Source: Fictibacillus sp. b24
GTDB lineage: Bacteria; Bacillota; Bacilli; Bacillales; Fictibacillaceae
DNA: 64,000 bases
Direction: 5' to 3'
Assembly: GCF_030348825.1 (NCBI RefSeq)
Contig: NZ_JAUCES010000005.1
Coordinates: forward strand, 992,001-1,056,000
Part shown: in pieces, positions 1 through 8,300 of the stretch
Layout of the letters: the number at the start of each line of letters is the position of its first letter
Position numbering within the stretch: the stretch's first letter is position 1
Position numbers and translations under genes: made by a program
The notes under the pieces: generated by a model
Told to the model about the DNA's origin: nothing
What the model saw: the letters and a program-made list of their open reading frames with translations, nothing else
The model's database searches: none

Positions 1-232
1 ATTGAAGAAAGATGCCGAAGAATTGTGTGTAATCGGTGGAACGGAGATTTTTAAATTGTTTATGCCTGTAGCTGATCGCCTATATGTGACTGAAATTCAC
101 CATACCTTTGATGCGGATACTTACTTTCCAGAAATCAATCGAGATGAGTGGCGTGAAGTCTCACGTAAGCCAGGAATTCTTGATGAAAAAAACAAATATG
201 CACATGACTTCGTTGTGTTCGAAAAAAATTAA
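1..232 (+). CDS. dfrA: Dihydrofolate reductase, C-terminal part (5' end outside window)
   Basis: The C-terminal 76 or so residues of a DHFR, which reduces dihydrofolate to tetrahydrofolate with NADPH. The reading frame is open from the window edge, so the start lies upstream; the TTG at position 2 is an internal codon. Visible family features are the VIGGTEIF segment (cofactor-binding Gly-Gly region), LYVTEI, the DTYFP motif and a C-terminal FVVFEK strand. In B. subtilis dfrA follows thyB elsewhere, so its place next to yunB is a local arrangement. The family call is secure from the C-terminal motifs alone. Confidence 0.9.
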   Translation, partial: LKKDAEELCVIGGTEIFKLFMPVADRLYVTEIHHTFDADTYFPEINRDEWREVSRKPGILDEKNKYAHDFVVFEKN

Positions 233-251
233 ACCATAAAGTTTGAATGAG

Positions 252-296
252 CCCCCCTCTTGTCTGCATACATATGTATATGTAGATAAAGGGGGG
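252..296 (+). promoter_or_regulatory. Long hairpin whose 3' arm contains the yunB ribosome binding site
   Basis: A CCCCCCTCTTGTCT arm (252-265) can pair with AGATAAAGGGGGG (284-296) around an AT-rich, itself palindromic centre (CATACATATGTATATG). No long T run follows, so it is a poor terminator. The G-rich 3' arm is the only Shine-Dalgarno-like sequence before the TTG start of yunB at 304. It may end dfrA transcription weakly or mask the yunB ribosome binding site. Confidence 0.5.
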
Positions 297-303
297 TTAC
301 CTT

Positions 304-1146
304 TTGCTTAAACGTCGAAAAATGAAACTCCGAAAAGGGCCGCTTCCATTCCGGTTTGTACTGCTGATCTCATTTATTCTTTTTACTTTTATAACCATAC
401 AAGGACTTTGGCTTGTGAACAGAGGCATTGAACCTACGCTTATGCTCATCGCTCAAAAGAAGACGGAAGAAATAGCAGCACTAGCGATAAGTGAAGCAAT
501 TGATAATGAAATATTAGGTCCTTCAGAGATGGATGATATTATTGAATATAAGACCGATACGGAAGGAAATGTCGTGTTTGCAGGCATTAATCAGAGCGTA
601 GTTAACAGGGTTGCCAATCAATCACAGAAAGTGGTTCAAAAATACCTCAAGGAAATTGAAGAAGGTAAAGCACATGAAGTAATAAGCAACGAAGAATTAG
701 GGATAACAGCATATAAAAATGAACCAGGTGTCATTATGGAAATTCCGCTAGGGCAAGCAACGAGAAACTCCTTACTTGCAAACTTAGGTCCTAAAATTCC
801 AATAAAATTCATGCTCATTGGTGAAGCAAACACGGATATTGAAGAAAAAATCGAGAATTCCGGTATCAATAATACATGGATTAATATTGATATTGTGGTA
901 ACTGTCAAAACGAGGATTGTTATTCCTTTTGCAACGGAAACAACGGTAGTAAAAAGACCGATTAAGATTACGGCTCAATTCATAAAAGGAGAGGTACCTG
1001 TTTACTACAACCAGTCCGGAGATCCGATTCAGCCTACTGTTCCGATCACTCCTGATTTAAAGGAAAAGCCTAAAGACGATAATGAGCTGGATATCCCGGA
1101 GGAGAGCTCGTCAGAAGAATCGGGTGATGAGGAAGCGGCAGAGTAG
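304..1146 (+). CDS. yunB: Sporulation protein YunB
   Basis: 280 residues; matches YunB, a membrane-anchored protein made in the mother cell during B. subtilis sporulation (family knowledge). One N-terminal membrane segment (about residues 18-38, FVLLISFILFTFITIQGLWL) follows a basic start. A long extracytoplasmic domain follows, ending in an acidic tail rich in Glu, Ser and Asp (EESSSEESGDEEAAE). TTG at 304 is chosen because it sits 7-8 bases after the G-rich ribosome binding site; ATG 322 is the alternative. Its biochemical role is not known. Confidence 0.85.
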   Translation: MLKRRKMKLRKGPLPFRFVLLISFILFTFITIQGLWLVNRGIEPTLMLIAQKKTEEIAALAISEAIDNEILGPSEMDDIIEYKTDTEGNVVFAGINQSVVNRVANQSQKVVQKYLKEIEEGKAHEVISNEELGITAYKNEPGVIMEIPLGQATRNSLLANLGPKIPIKFMLIGEANTDIEEKIENSGINNTWINIDIVVTVKTRIVIPFATETTVVKRPIKITAQFIKGEVPVYYNQSGDPIQPTVPITPDLKEKPKDDNELDIPEESSSEESGDEEAAE

Positions 1147-1178
1147 GATATTCCTGAATTTAACAGTATTCATTTGGG

Positions 1179-1206
1179 TTGACCATTTATACAACTTTGT
1201 TATAAT
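1179..1206 (+). promoter_or_regulatory. Sigma-A promoter upstream of the lysine riboswitch
   Basis: TTGACC (1179-1184), 16 bases, TATAAT (1201-1206). It stands about 35 bases before the first riboswitch helix, as expected for a riboswitch-controlled transcript. Confidence 0.75.
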
Positions 1207-1239
1207 GAGAATTGAATTTAAAATTTTATATGTCTTTAA

Positions 1240-1430
1240 GCCTATCACCGATGGGGTAGAGGAGCGGATTTTATAAGTACTTTTTCAGAGAGTGACGTCT
1301 GTGAAGAAAAAGAAAAGGAACTTCCGCCGAAGCAAAATGTAAACCGTCTGTTCACTTTTGCTGGGTTTACACTGAAAAAGTGTAAAACTGTCACTGCTTG
1401 GGAATTAAAAGCAGTGGAGGACTACTGATC
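1240..1430 (+). ncRNA. Lysine riboswitch (L box)
   Basis: Conserved L-box blocks occur in the right order: GGGGTAGAGGAGCGG near 1253, AAGTACTTTTTCAGAGAGTGACG (1275-1296, the loop E/turn side of P2), CTTCCGCCGAAGC (1321-1332), TTTTGCTGGG (1356-1365), ACTGTCACTGC (1387-1397) and the closing CAGTGGAGGACTACTG (1412-1427). The first and last blocks form P1. Lysine binding would favour the terminator at 1457-1505 and shut off the downstream transporter. Recognised by eye; a covariance-model search would settle the ends. Confidence 0.88.
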
Positions 1431-1456
1431 GATGAGGAAAACCATAAATTACTTAA

Positions 1457-1510
1457 GTGATTGATAGCGGGTTATTTCCTTGTCTATTAATCGCTTTTTA
1501 TTTTGTCTTT
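1457..1510 (+). terminator. Riboswitch-controlled intrinsic terminator
   Basis: GTGATTGATAG (1457-1467) pairs with CTATTAATCGC (1484-1494), two of the pairs being G-U, followed by a broken T tract to about 1513. It lies between the lysine aptamer and the transporter gene, the usual place for the expression platform. Confidence 0.75.
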
Positions 1511-1575
1511 TTTTCCTCAACGTCCTGTAAACACTCCTCAAAAATCGATGGCTAATGAAAAGAAGGAGGAACATC

Positions 1576-3165
1576 ATGGAATTTGAGAATTCGATTTATT
1601 CATTAATACCGCCCGTTTTGGCCATTTTAATGGTTGTTTTAACACGAAGAGTATTGATCTCTTTAGGGGCTGGAATTGTAGCGGGAGCACTATTGCTTCA
1701 CGATTTTAATATTGGTGCTACATTAAAGGAAATTGGAACGATTGTAAAAGGGCATTTCGTGTCTGACGGAGCATTAAATGAATGGAATGTATATATCCTG
1801 CTGTTTCTATTGATCTTAGGAATGATGACGAGCATTATCTCTTTAGCTGGGGGAAGCCGAGCTTTTGGTGAATGGGCAATTTCCAGAGTGAAAACAAGAA
1901 GAGGTGCACAGCTTTTAACGGTTGTTTTTGGACTAGTTATTTTTATTGATGATTACTTTAATTCACTTGCTGTAGGAAATGTAAGCAGACCGATTACAGA
2001 TCGCCACCGTATTTCAAGGGCGAAACTCGCTTATTATTTAGATTCTACTGCTGCTCCTGTATGTGTAATCTCGCCAGTGTCTAGTTGGGGAGCTTACATT
2101 ATCGGGATTATCGGTACGATTTTTGCTACACATGAGATCACAAACATGTCTGCGTTCAGTGCTTTTATACAAATGATCCCTATGAATTTTTATGCAGTTT
2201 TTGCACTTATTCTTGTGTTTGCGGTTGCTTATTTTCAACTTGATTTTGGACCGATGAGAAAACATGAAGAACATGCTTTTGCAACAGGTGAAGTTATTGA
2301 TCCTGAGAAAAAAGCAGCTATTGGTGAAGGAATCAAACTTGAAGAAAGCGATAAAGGAAAAGTTGGAGATCTTGTTTGGCCGATCGTTCTTTTAATTGTT
2401 TCAACAGTTGGATTTATGATCTACACGGGTATTCAAAATGTTAAAGGCCTTGAAGAACCAACGGCTGTCACTCTTTTATCTATCTTTGAAAATACAGATG
2501 TACCTAAATCATTATTATATGGTGGTTTAATTGGATTGGCGGCAGCGATTCTGTTCTTTCTGCCTAAAAAAATGGGAGCTGCTTCACTAGGAAAAGGACT
2601 TGGACGCGGTGTTCAATCCATGATTGGTGCTGTAACGATCTTACTTTTTGCTTGGACGATTATCTCCATTATAGATAGCTTAGGAACAGGTAAGTACCTC
2701 GCTGGACTGGTTGATCAGCATATGAACTTAGCTTATCTTCCATTCGTTCTTTTTGTCCTGTCAGGTCTAATGGCTTTTGCGACAGGTACTTCTTGGGGAA
2801 CGTTCGGTGTGATGCTTCCGATCGCAGCAGAAATTTCAGCATCAACTAACATTGAACTGATGCTGCCAGTACTTGCCGCTGTGCTTGCTGGATCTGTTTT
2901 TGGAGACCATTGTTCACCAATATCAGATACAACGATCCTTTCATCAACAGGAGCGGGAAGTCATCATATTGATCATGTCATGACACAGCTACCTTACAGT
3001 TTAATCGCTGCTGGAGTATCTGCAGTGGGTTATCTTGCACTCGGATTAACTGAAAGTGTTTGGATAGGACTATTGGTGTCAACGGGAGTATTTGCTATCG
3101 CTTTGTTATTTATAAAAAAATTCTCTAGTAAAAATAGCATTGCTGACAATTCTATAAAAGCATAA
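1576..3165 (+). CDS. lysW: NhaC-family transporter, probable lysine carrier (LysW-like)
   Basis: 529 residues with about 11-13 hydrophobic segments, the size and pattern of the NhaC Na+/H+ antiporter superfamily. Motifs include FIDDYFNSL (about 120-130), SPVSSWGAY, ATGTSWGTFG and GDHCSPISDT, the last being a polar membrane signature of the family. ATG 1576 is chosen because GAAGGAGGAACATC stands just before it. The lysine riboswitch upstream makes lysine the likely substrate: LysW was named by comparative genomics (Rodionov and colleagues) as an NhaC-family lysine transporter under L-box control. Direction of transport is not shown by sequence. Monocistronic, ended by the hairpin at 3173. Confidence 0.82.
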   Translation: MEFENSIYSLIPPVLAILMVVLTRRVLISLGAGIVAGALLLHDFNIGATLKEIGTIVKGHFVSDGALNEWNVYILLFLLILGMMTSIISLAGGSRAFGEWAISRVKTRRGAQLLTVVFGLVIFIDDYFNSLAVGNVSRPITDRHRISRAKLAYYLDSTAAPVCVISPVSSWGAYIIGIIGTIFATHEITNMSAFSAFIQMIPMNFYAVFALILVFAVAYFQLDFGPMRKHEEHAFATGEVIDPEKKAAIGEGIKLEESDKGKVGDLVWPIVLLIVSTVGFMIYTGIQNVKGLEEPTAVTLLSIFENTDVPKSLLYGGLIGLAAAILFFLPKKMGAASLGKGLGRGVQSMIGAVTILLFAWTIISIIDSLGTGKYLAGLVDQHMNLAYLPFVLFVLSGLMAFATGTSWGTFGVMLPIAAEISASTNIELMLPVLAAVLAGSVFGDHCSPISDTTILSSTGAGSHHIDHVMTQLPYSLIAAGVSAVGYLALGLTESVWIGLLVSTGVFAIALLFIKKFSSKNSIADNSIKA

Positions 3166-3172
3166 TTTTGAA

Positions 3173-3204
3173 AGTGTCTGGTAGTAAACCAGGCACTTTT
3201 TCTT
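3173..3204 (+). terminator. Intrinsic terminator of the lysW-like gene
   Basis: AGTGTCTGG / CCAGGCACT stem with a TAGTAAA loop, followed by TTTTTCTT. Confidence 0.8.
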
Positions 3205-3255
3205 ATATTTATACGACTTCTTTCCCCTAATTCCGACAAAATAACTAAAAACGTT

Positions 3256-3285
3256 TTGACAGATTTCAACGTTATGTAATATACT
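3256..3285 (+). promoter_or_regulatory. Sigma-A promoter of the NSS transporter gene
   Basis: TTGACA (3256-3261), 18 bases, TATACT (3280-3285), about 70 bases before the ATG. Confidence 0.65.
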
Positions 3286-3354
3286 GAACGCAGAATAATC
3301 AGAAAAAAGTAATAATTTTAAACTTTTAGATTTTGTAAAAAGGGGGACACAACA

Positions 3355-4857
3355 ATGGAAAACAGGCAACAATGGGGAAGCCGCTATGGATTTATTTTAG
3401 CAGCGGTTGGTTCCGCTATCGGTCTCGGCAATATCTGGAGATTTCCGGCAGTTGCTTATGAAAACGGTGGAGGAGCATTTTTTATCCCGTATCTTGTAGC
3501 ACTCTTAACGGCAGGGATTCCCTTACTCATCCTAGAATTCACATTAGGACATAAGTACCGGGGTTCAGCTCCACTTTCTTACTTCCGTCTTCACAAGAAT
3601 GCAGAATGGCTAGGATGGTGGCAAGTTTTTGTAGCGTTTGTTATTTCCACTTACTATGCTGTAATCATCGCATGGGCGGTAAAGTACTCAATTTACTCGC
3701 TAAACCTTACTTGGGGAGATAAGCCTTCCGATTTCTTTTATGGAGAGGTACTTCAATTAAGCAAAACGCCTGGTGACATCGGTGGTATCGTACCCGGCAT
3801 TTTAATTGCACTTTTACTCGTATGGGTTGTAACGTTACTAGTTCTTTATAAAGGTGTATCTAAAGGAATCGAACGCTTTAATAAAATTTTTATCCCAGCT
3901 TTAGTTATTATGTTTTTATTAATTGTTATTCGTGCAATTACGCTTGATGGTGCTGCTCAAGGTTTGAATACATTCTTTACACCTGATTGGAGTGCTATAA
4001 ACAACGGTAAGGTATGGGTAGCGGCTTATGGTCAAATTTTCTTCTCGTTATCTATTGCGTTTGCGATCATGGTAACGTACTCAAGTTATCTGCCAAAGAA
4101 ATCAGATATCAACAACAATGCTTTTATTACAGGTTTTGCAAACTCAGGTTTTGAACTTCTTGCTGGAATCGGAGTTTTTGCTGCACTAGGGTTCATGGCT
4201 ATGCAACAAGGTCTGCCCGTACAGGAAGTTGTAAAAGGCGGAATCGGACTAGCATTCGAAGTATTCCCGGCTATCATTAATGAGTTCCCTGGTGGGAATG
4301 CATTTTTCGGAACAATGTTCTTCTTAACACTTGTTTTTGCTGGTATGACGTCGTTGATCTCAATCGTAGAAACGTATGTGGCAGCATTACAAGACAAGTT
4401 TGGAATCTCTAGAACAAAAGCAGTATTAATGGGTGGAGGAGTAGCTTCAGTTATCTCATTGCTTTTCGCTACAAAAGGCGGACTGTACATGCTCGATATC
4501 GTGGATTACTTCATCAACAACTTCGGTATCACATTAGCTGGTCTTGCAGAGGTAGTTCTAATTGCTTGGTTCGTTAAGCAATTAGGCGGACTTCAAAATC
4601 ACGCAAATGCGATCTCCGACTTAAGAACAGGATTATGGTGGAAAGTTTGTCTTGGCGTCATCACTCCAATCCTTCTTGGCTACATGATGTTTGATAACAT
4701 TAAGCAAAATATTGCAGAGAATTACGGTGGATACCCTACAGAACTTGTTGTCACTTATGGGGTTGTCGTTGCAGTAGGCGTCATCGTACTCGGTATTGCA
4801 TTAGGTCTTGTTAAATGGAAATCTGATGTAGTTGAAGAGAAAAAGGAGGTCAGCTGA
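3355..4857 (+). CDS. Sodium-dependent NSS (SNF) family amino-acid transporter
   Basis: 500 residues with 12 predicted membrane helices. The N-terminal signature SRYGFILAAVGSAIGLGNIWRFP is the Na+-binding TM1 of the neurotransmitter:sodium symporter family, and helix-6 and helix-8 signatures (AYGQIFFSLSIAF, GMTSLISIVE) are present. These carriers move an amino acid inward with Na+. Relatives in Bacillus include YocR and YhdH; the adjacent MetS-like peptide points to the methionine/alanine MetP type of Corynebacterium. Ribosome binding site AAAGGGGG precedes ATG 3355. The stop is one base before the metS start, so the two are co-translated. Confidence 0.88.
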   Translation: MENRQQWGSRYGFILAAVGSAIGLGNIWRFPAVAYENGGGAFFIPYLVALLTAGIPLLILEFTLGHKYRGSAPLSYFRLHKNAEWLGWWQVFVAFVISTYYAVIIAWAVKYSIYSLNLTWGDKPSDFFYGEVLQLSKTPGDIGGIVPGILIALLLVWVVTLLVLYKGVSKGIERFNKIFIPALVIMFLLIVIRAITLDGAAQGLNTFFTPDWSAINNGKVWVAAYGQIFFSLSIAFAIMVTYSSYLPKKSDINNNAFITGFANSGFELLAGIGVFAALGFMAMQQGLPVQEVVKGGIGLAFEVFPAIINEFPGGNAFFGTMFFLTLVFAGMTSLISIVETYVAALQDKFGISRTKAVLMGGGVASVISLLFATKGGLYMLDIVDYFINNFGITLAGLAEVVLIAWFVKQLGGLQNHANAISDLRTGLWWKVCLGVITPILLGYMMFDNIKQNIAENYGGYPTELVVTYGVVVAVGVIVLGIALGLVKWKSDVVEEKKEVS

Positions 4858-4858
4858 T

Positions 4859-4963
4859 ATGACTAGTAGTGCAATTGCAATGATGGTAATCGGCATGGTC
4901 ATCCTGTGGGGCGGACTCTTAGCAAGTATTGCAAACGTAGTTCGTGTTTCTAGAAAGAAATAA
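4859..4963 (+). CDS. metS: MetS-like NSS transporter small subunit
   Basis: 34 residues, too short for most gene finders. It starts with ATG 4859, preceded by AAAAGGAGGTCAGCTGAT. The peptide has one hydrophobic helix (AMMVIGMVILWGGLLASI) and a basic tail (VVRVSRKK), the layout of MetS, the small membrane subunit needed with MetP for methionine/alanine uptake (family knowledge). The single base between the transporter stop and this start, plus the terminator just after, shows a two-gene unit. Confidence 0.85.
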   Translation: MTSSAIAMMVIGMVILWGGLLASIANVVRVSRKK

Positions 4964-4970
4964 TAAGGGA

Positions 4971-5004
4971 AGCTGGTTCTTCAGTTGAAGAACCAGCTTT
5001 TTTT
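4971..5004 (+). terminator. Intrinsic terminator of the NSS-metS operon
   Basis: AGCTGGTTCTTC pairs with GAAGAACCAGCT around AGTT, followed by seven T. Confidence 0.9.
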
Positions 5005-5013
5005 ATGCTGTGG

Positions 5014-5051
5014 CGCTCGTAAATCAGAGCAGAGCTCGAGATTTACGAGCG
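5014..5051. repeat. Inverted copy of the minisatellite motif at the array edge
   Basis: CGCTCGTAAATC (5014-5025) is the perfect reverse complement of GATTTACGAGCG (5040-5051), the first unit of the adjacent tandem array. The 14-base spacer holds a GAGCTC palindrome. One inverted unit thus faces the whole head-to-tail array and could form a stable hairpin with any copy. Confidence 0.85.
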
Positions 5052-5360
5052 ATTCCAAAGATTTACGAGCGATTCCAAAGATTTACGAGCGATTCCAAAG
5101 ATTTACGAGCGATTCCAAAGATTTACGAGCGATTCCAAAGATTTACGAGCGATTCCAAAGATTTACGAGCGATTCCAAAGATTTACGAGCGATTCCAAAG
5201 ATTTACGAGCGATTCCAAAGATTTACGAGCGATTCCAAAGATTTACGAGCGATTCCAAAGATTTACGAGCGATTCCAAAGATTTACGAGCGATTCCAAAG
5301 ATTTACGAGCGATTCCGAAGATTTACGCTCGTTCACGGAGGTTTATGCTCGCTCCCAAAG
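5041..5360. repeat. 20-bp tandem repeat array (16 units)
   Basis: Unit ATTTACGAGCGATTCCAAAG. Thirteen identical copies (5041-5300), a fourteenth with one change (5301-5320) and two diverged copies (5321-5360). It sits between two convergent genes, each with its own terminator. The repeat leaves several frames open, but 20 is not a multiple of 3, no ribosome binding site leads into them, and they are not believed to be coding. The near-perfect identity suggests recent expansion. Confidence 0.95.
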
Positions 5361-5399
5361 ATTAAGCTCAACAACTATCCTCCGCGTTTCATCCAAACG

Positions 5400-5428
5400 A
5401 AAAAAGAAGCCCTAAAGCTTCTTTTTTC
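5400..5428. terminator. Bidirectional terminator at the lytH 3' end
   Basis: AAAAAAGAAGC / GCTTCTTTTTT around CCTAAA: perfect arms with A and T tracts on both sides, so it works for lytH (minus) and for readthrough from the array. Confidence 0.85.
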
Positions 5429-5441
5429 ATCATCACTATAT

Positions 5442-6449
5442 TTATCTTCTTCTGCTGCTGATTCGTTCCTGACGTTCCCAAGCTTTTAAATAAGGATACG
5501 GATCGAATGCCCACTCGGTATATCCGTTATCGCGGTACATCCCAAAATGCAGATGAGGCGGGAATTTACCTGACGTTCCAGGAGGCCCATACCCAGTACT
5601 TCCTACATATCCGAGCACCATGCCAGGTTCAACGATTGTTCCTTTTTCAATGCTCTTGTTGAAGCTGCCTAAATGGGCGTAATAGTGATACACATTGTTG
5701 ATATCTCGGACCCCAATTCTCCAGCCGCCAAAACGGTTCCAGCCTTTTACTTCTACGATTCCGTAAGAAACGGCTTTAACTGGCACGCCGTAATCTGCAA
5801 AAATATCTGTTCCTTCATGAATACGCAATCCGCCAAAGCCGCGGCGGTCACCCCATGTACTTCGATAGCTGTAGTTCGATCGTAAAGGCACGATAAAGCT
5901 GTGTTTATCTAAGGAAACTGTACCGTATGTCTCATAGATCTTTGCGTTTTCCATAATAATATCAACGGCTTTATCTCGTTGATAATAGCTCCATAATCCA
6001 ATTCTGAAATTCTCCGTATCATGACCGTGTTTTTGAATGATATCAGCAAAAGTAAATAAAATATCTTCATCGTTGTTTCGGTCAGCTATACCATCATTAT
6101 TTCCATCTTTTCCAATACCGCCAAACATTGAAATCCGCTCAGGGTTCGTATCATCCATTGTTGGGTTGATTGGCCCAGACCATTGTATGGGAGAAAAGTA
6201 AATGCCCACAAGACCTTTTCTAGCAGGCAGGTCTCTTCTTGCTTTTCTTACACTTCGTTCATATTGGTCAACCCCGGCAAAATAGTGCCATGGAATAAGT
6301 GTAACGGACTCCATTTTTTTGTAGAGGCTGAGTCTATCTACATCTTCTTTTGAATATCGCTCTGCGGCCGCACTCCTGCTTTCCGGAAGAAAGGTTATTA
6401 GAAGGGCTGCCAGAGTGAGGAACAGGACTGTTTTCCTCATACGTCCCAA
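5442..6449 (-). CDS. lytH: LytH-like sporulation M23 endopeptidase
   Basis: About 335 residues. Signal-like N-terminus (RKTVLFLTLAALLITFLPE), a middle domain, then a C-terminal LytM/M23 metallopeptidase domain with zinc ligands HEGTD and PPHLHFG and the GYVGSTG segment. In B. subtilis LytH (YunA), encoded beside yunB, cleaves the L-Ala-D-Glu bond in spore cortex peptidoglycan, leaving single L-Ala side chains. Same neighbourhood here (yunB upstream, lipA downstream). Start uncertain: TTG 6449 or ATG 6440, both after GAAAGGAGTGG; the ATG at 6467 has no ribosome binding site. Confidence 0.85.
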   Translation of the reverse strand: MGRMRKTVLFLTLAALLITFLPESRSAAAERYSKEDVDRLSLYKKMESVTLIPWHYFAGVDQYERSVRKARRDLPARKGLVGIYFSPIQWSGPINPTMDDTNPERISMFGGIGKDGNNDGIADRNNDEDILFTFADIIQKHGHDTENFRIGLWSYYQRDKAVDIIMENAKIYETYGTVSLDKHSFIVPLRSNYSYRSTWGDRRGFGGLRIHEGTDIFADYGVPVKAVSYGIVEVKGWNRFGGWRIGVRDINNVYHYYAHLGSFNKSIEKGTIVEPGMVLGYVGSTGYGPPGTSGKFPPHLHFGMYRDNGYTEWAFDPYPYLKAWERQERISSRRR

Positions 6450-6644
6450 TCCACTCCTTTCTTTCATTTACCTATAGTTTGTTGAAGTTAGGAAAAAACA
6501 TGAAGGAAAAATGTTGGAAAAAACTCATGTTTGGAGTTTTGGCCTGTCGTATGGTAGAGTATTGATGGGACAATAATGTTTAATTAGAAACTAAATAACA
6601 AACGTTCATTATAGTGAAGACCAAGAAAATTTGGGGTGATGATG

Positions 6645-7529
6645 ATGGCAAAGAAAGAAGAATATGTACGTAAACCCGAGTGGTTAAAAATAAAGCTAAA
6701 CACGAATGAAAATTATAAAGAACTTAAGAAAATGATGCGTGAAAAAAAGCTACATACCGTTTGTGAAGAAGCGAAATGCCCGAACATTCACGAATGCTGG
6801 GCTGTTCGTAAGACCGCTACATTCATGATATTAGGCGACATCTGTACACGCGCATGTCGTTTTTGTGCAGTAAAAACAGGATTGCCAACAGAACTGGATC
6901 TGCAAGAACCAGAACGTGTTGCTGAATCTGTTGAACAAATGGGACTAAAACACGTAGTTATTACAGCTGTAGCACGTGATGACCTTAAAGATGGGGGAGC
7001 TCATGTATTCGCTGAGACGGTTCGTGCGGTTCGTGCCCGAAACCCATTCTGTTCGATTGAAGTTCTTCCTTCTGACATGTTAGGTGACTTTGATGCACTC
7101 AAAACGCTAATGGATGCAAAACCGGATATTATGAACCACAACATCGAAACAGTGAGACGACTTTCTCCAAGAGTTCGTGCACGTGCTACGTACGACAGAA
7201 CGATGGAGTTCTTAAGACGTGCAAAAGAAATGAATGCAAATATTCCAACAAAATCCAGTCTTATGATTGGACTTGGAGAAACATGGGAAGAGATCATTGA
7301 AACGATGGATGATCTTCGCGCAAACAACGTAGATATCATGACCATCGGACAATATTTGCAGCCGACGAAAAAACATCTAAAAGTACAAAAGTACTATACA
7401 CCTGATGAATTTAAAGAACTGCGTGATATCGCTTTCTCTAAAGGATTCAAGCACTGTGAGTCAGGACCGCTTGTACGATCTTCTTACCATGCAGATGAGC
7501 AAGTTAATGCTGCTGCACAAAACAGCTAA
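6645..7529 (+). CDS. lipA: Lipoyl synthase
   Basis: 294 residues. A radical-SAM enzyme that inserts two sulfurs into octanoyl groups on lipoyl-dependent enzymes such as pyruvate dehydrogenase E2. Both clusters' ligands are visible: [12 protein letters not shown] (auxiliary 4Fe-4S) and CTRACRFC (CxxxCxxC radical SAM), plus the C-terminal RSSYHA serine ligand motif. ATG 6645 is the last of four in-frame ATGs in GGGGTGATGATGATGG and best spaced from GGGGTGA. Position next to lytH matches B. subtilis. Confidence 0.97.
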   Translation: MAKKEEYVRKPEWLKIKLNTNENYKELKKMMREKKLHTVCEEAKCPNIHECWAVRKTATFMILGDICTRACRFCAVKTGLPTELDLQEPERVAESVEQMGLKHVVITAVARDDLKDGGAHVFAETVRAVRARNPFCSIEVLPSDMLGDFDALKTLMDAKPDIMNHNIETVRRLSPRVRARATYDRTMEFLRRAKEMNANIPTKSSLMIGLGETWEEIIETMDDLRANNVDIMTIGQYLQPTKKHLKVQKYYTPDEFKELRDIAFSKGFKHCESGPLVRSSYHADEQVNAAAQNS

Positions 7530-7540
7530 ATAAAAAAGAA

Positions 7541-7573
7541 ACCAGAAGCAAACGAACTGCTTCTGGTTTTTAT
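7541..7573. terminator. Bidirectional terminator between lipA and yutC
   Basis: AACCAGAAGCA / TGCTTCTGGTT with loop AACGAAC, A tract before and T tract after. Confidence 0.9.
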
Positions 7574-8181
7574 TTTCCTTCCATCTCACTGCGCATATTA
7601 TTGGTTTCCCCGTTCATTTCACCATTCTCATTTTCCCCATAGTTCCATTTCTTGCCTTGAGGGGCTTTTTTCATTTGTTGAATCAATCGGTCCATAATAC
7701 CTTCTATTTGTTCCGTATCATTATTTAATGATTGGTACTGCTCGATCTTATCAATCATGCCTTTTTCATCAGACACGTATACATGGAAGTACCGTGGTAC
7801 AACCGAGAAGGCAGTCATCTTCACTTGGTCTGCAGCAGCGTTTCGGTCCTTGTTCGTTGTTTTGTAACCGATTAGAACCTCTTCATCTGTAACTAATGTG
7901 CCGACATCTTTAACATCAGGCAATTGAAGAACCATATCTGAAATCATATCTGCAAGCTTTTGACGATTTAAGTATGGAACGCCGTTTCCTGATTTTACTT
8001 TATCCCCGGACATATGGCGCATATATCCAAAATCCCCATAATTCATGTTGTTGCCAATCCGATTCTCATCTTTTACATTCGTTTTTGAAAATTTATATTC
8101 TTGACCCATTTTCTTTTGGTCAGCACCTCCGCATCCAGAGAGCACGATGCTGATTAATAAAAGCATTCCTAATTTTTTCAT
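7570..8181 (-). CDS. yutC: YhcN/YlaJ-type sporulation lipoprotein YutC
   Basis: 203 residues. Lipoprotein signal MKKLGMLLLISIVLSGCGG with lipobox LSGC, so it is probably anchored to a membrane through Cys16. The body has the YhcN/YlaJ sporulation-lipoprotein look (YLNRQKLADMISDMVLQLPDV, then a beta-rich VLIGYKT region); relatives are found in forespore or spore inner membrane. The C-terminus is Gly/Asn/Glu-rich and low in complexity. Ribosome binding site AAGGAGGTGAACATTT. Convergent with lipA, divergent from yutD, as in B. subtilis. Confidence 0.82.
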   Translation of the reverse strand: MKKLGMLLLISIVLSGCGGADQKKMGQEYKFSKTNVKDENRIGNNMNYGDFGYMRHMSGDKVKSGNGVPYLNRQKLADMISDMVLQLPDVKDVGTLVTDEEVLIGYKTTNKDRNAAADQVKMTAFSVVPRYFHVYVSDEKGMIDKIEQYQSLNNDTEQIEGIMDRLIQQMKKAPQGKKWNYGENENGEMNGETNNMRSEMEGK

Positions 8182-8300
8182 AAATGTTCACCTCCTTATC
8201 ATTAGAATGACCTTAAACGCAATTACTTTACAAAGAAATTGTTGGCTGTAAAAGGCACAAACATGGTAAAATAAGTATCAGGAAATGAGGTGAAGCATTT

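Noticed and set aside
4985-5489. Open frames of 126 and 159 codons over the 20-bp repeat
   Set aside because: They exist only because the repeat has few stop codons. The coding pattern repeats every 60 bases from a 20-base unit read in three frames, and there is no ribosome binding site. Treated as non-coding.
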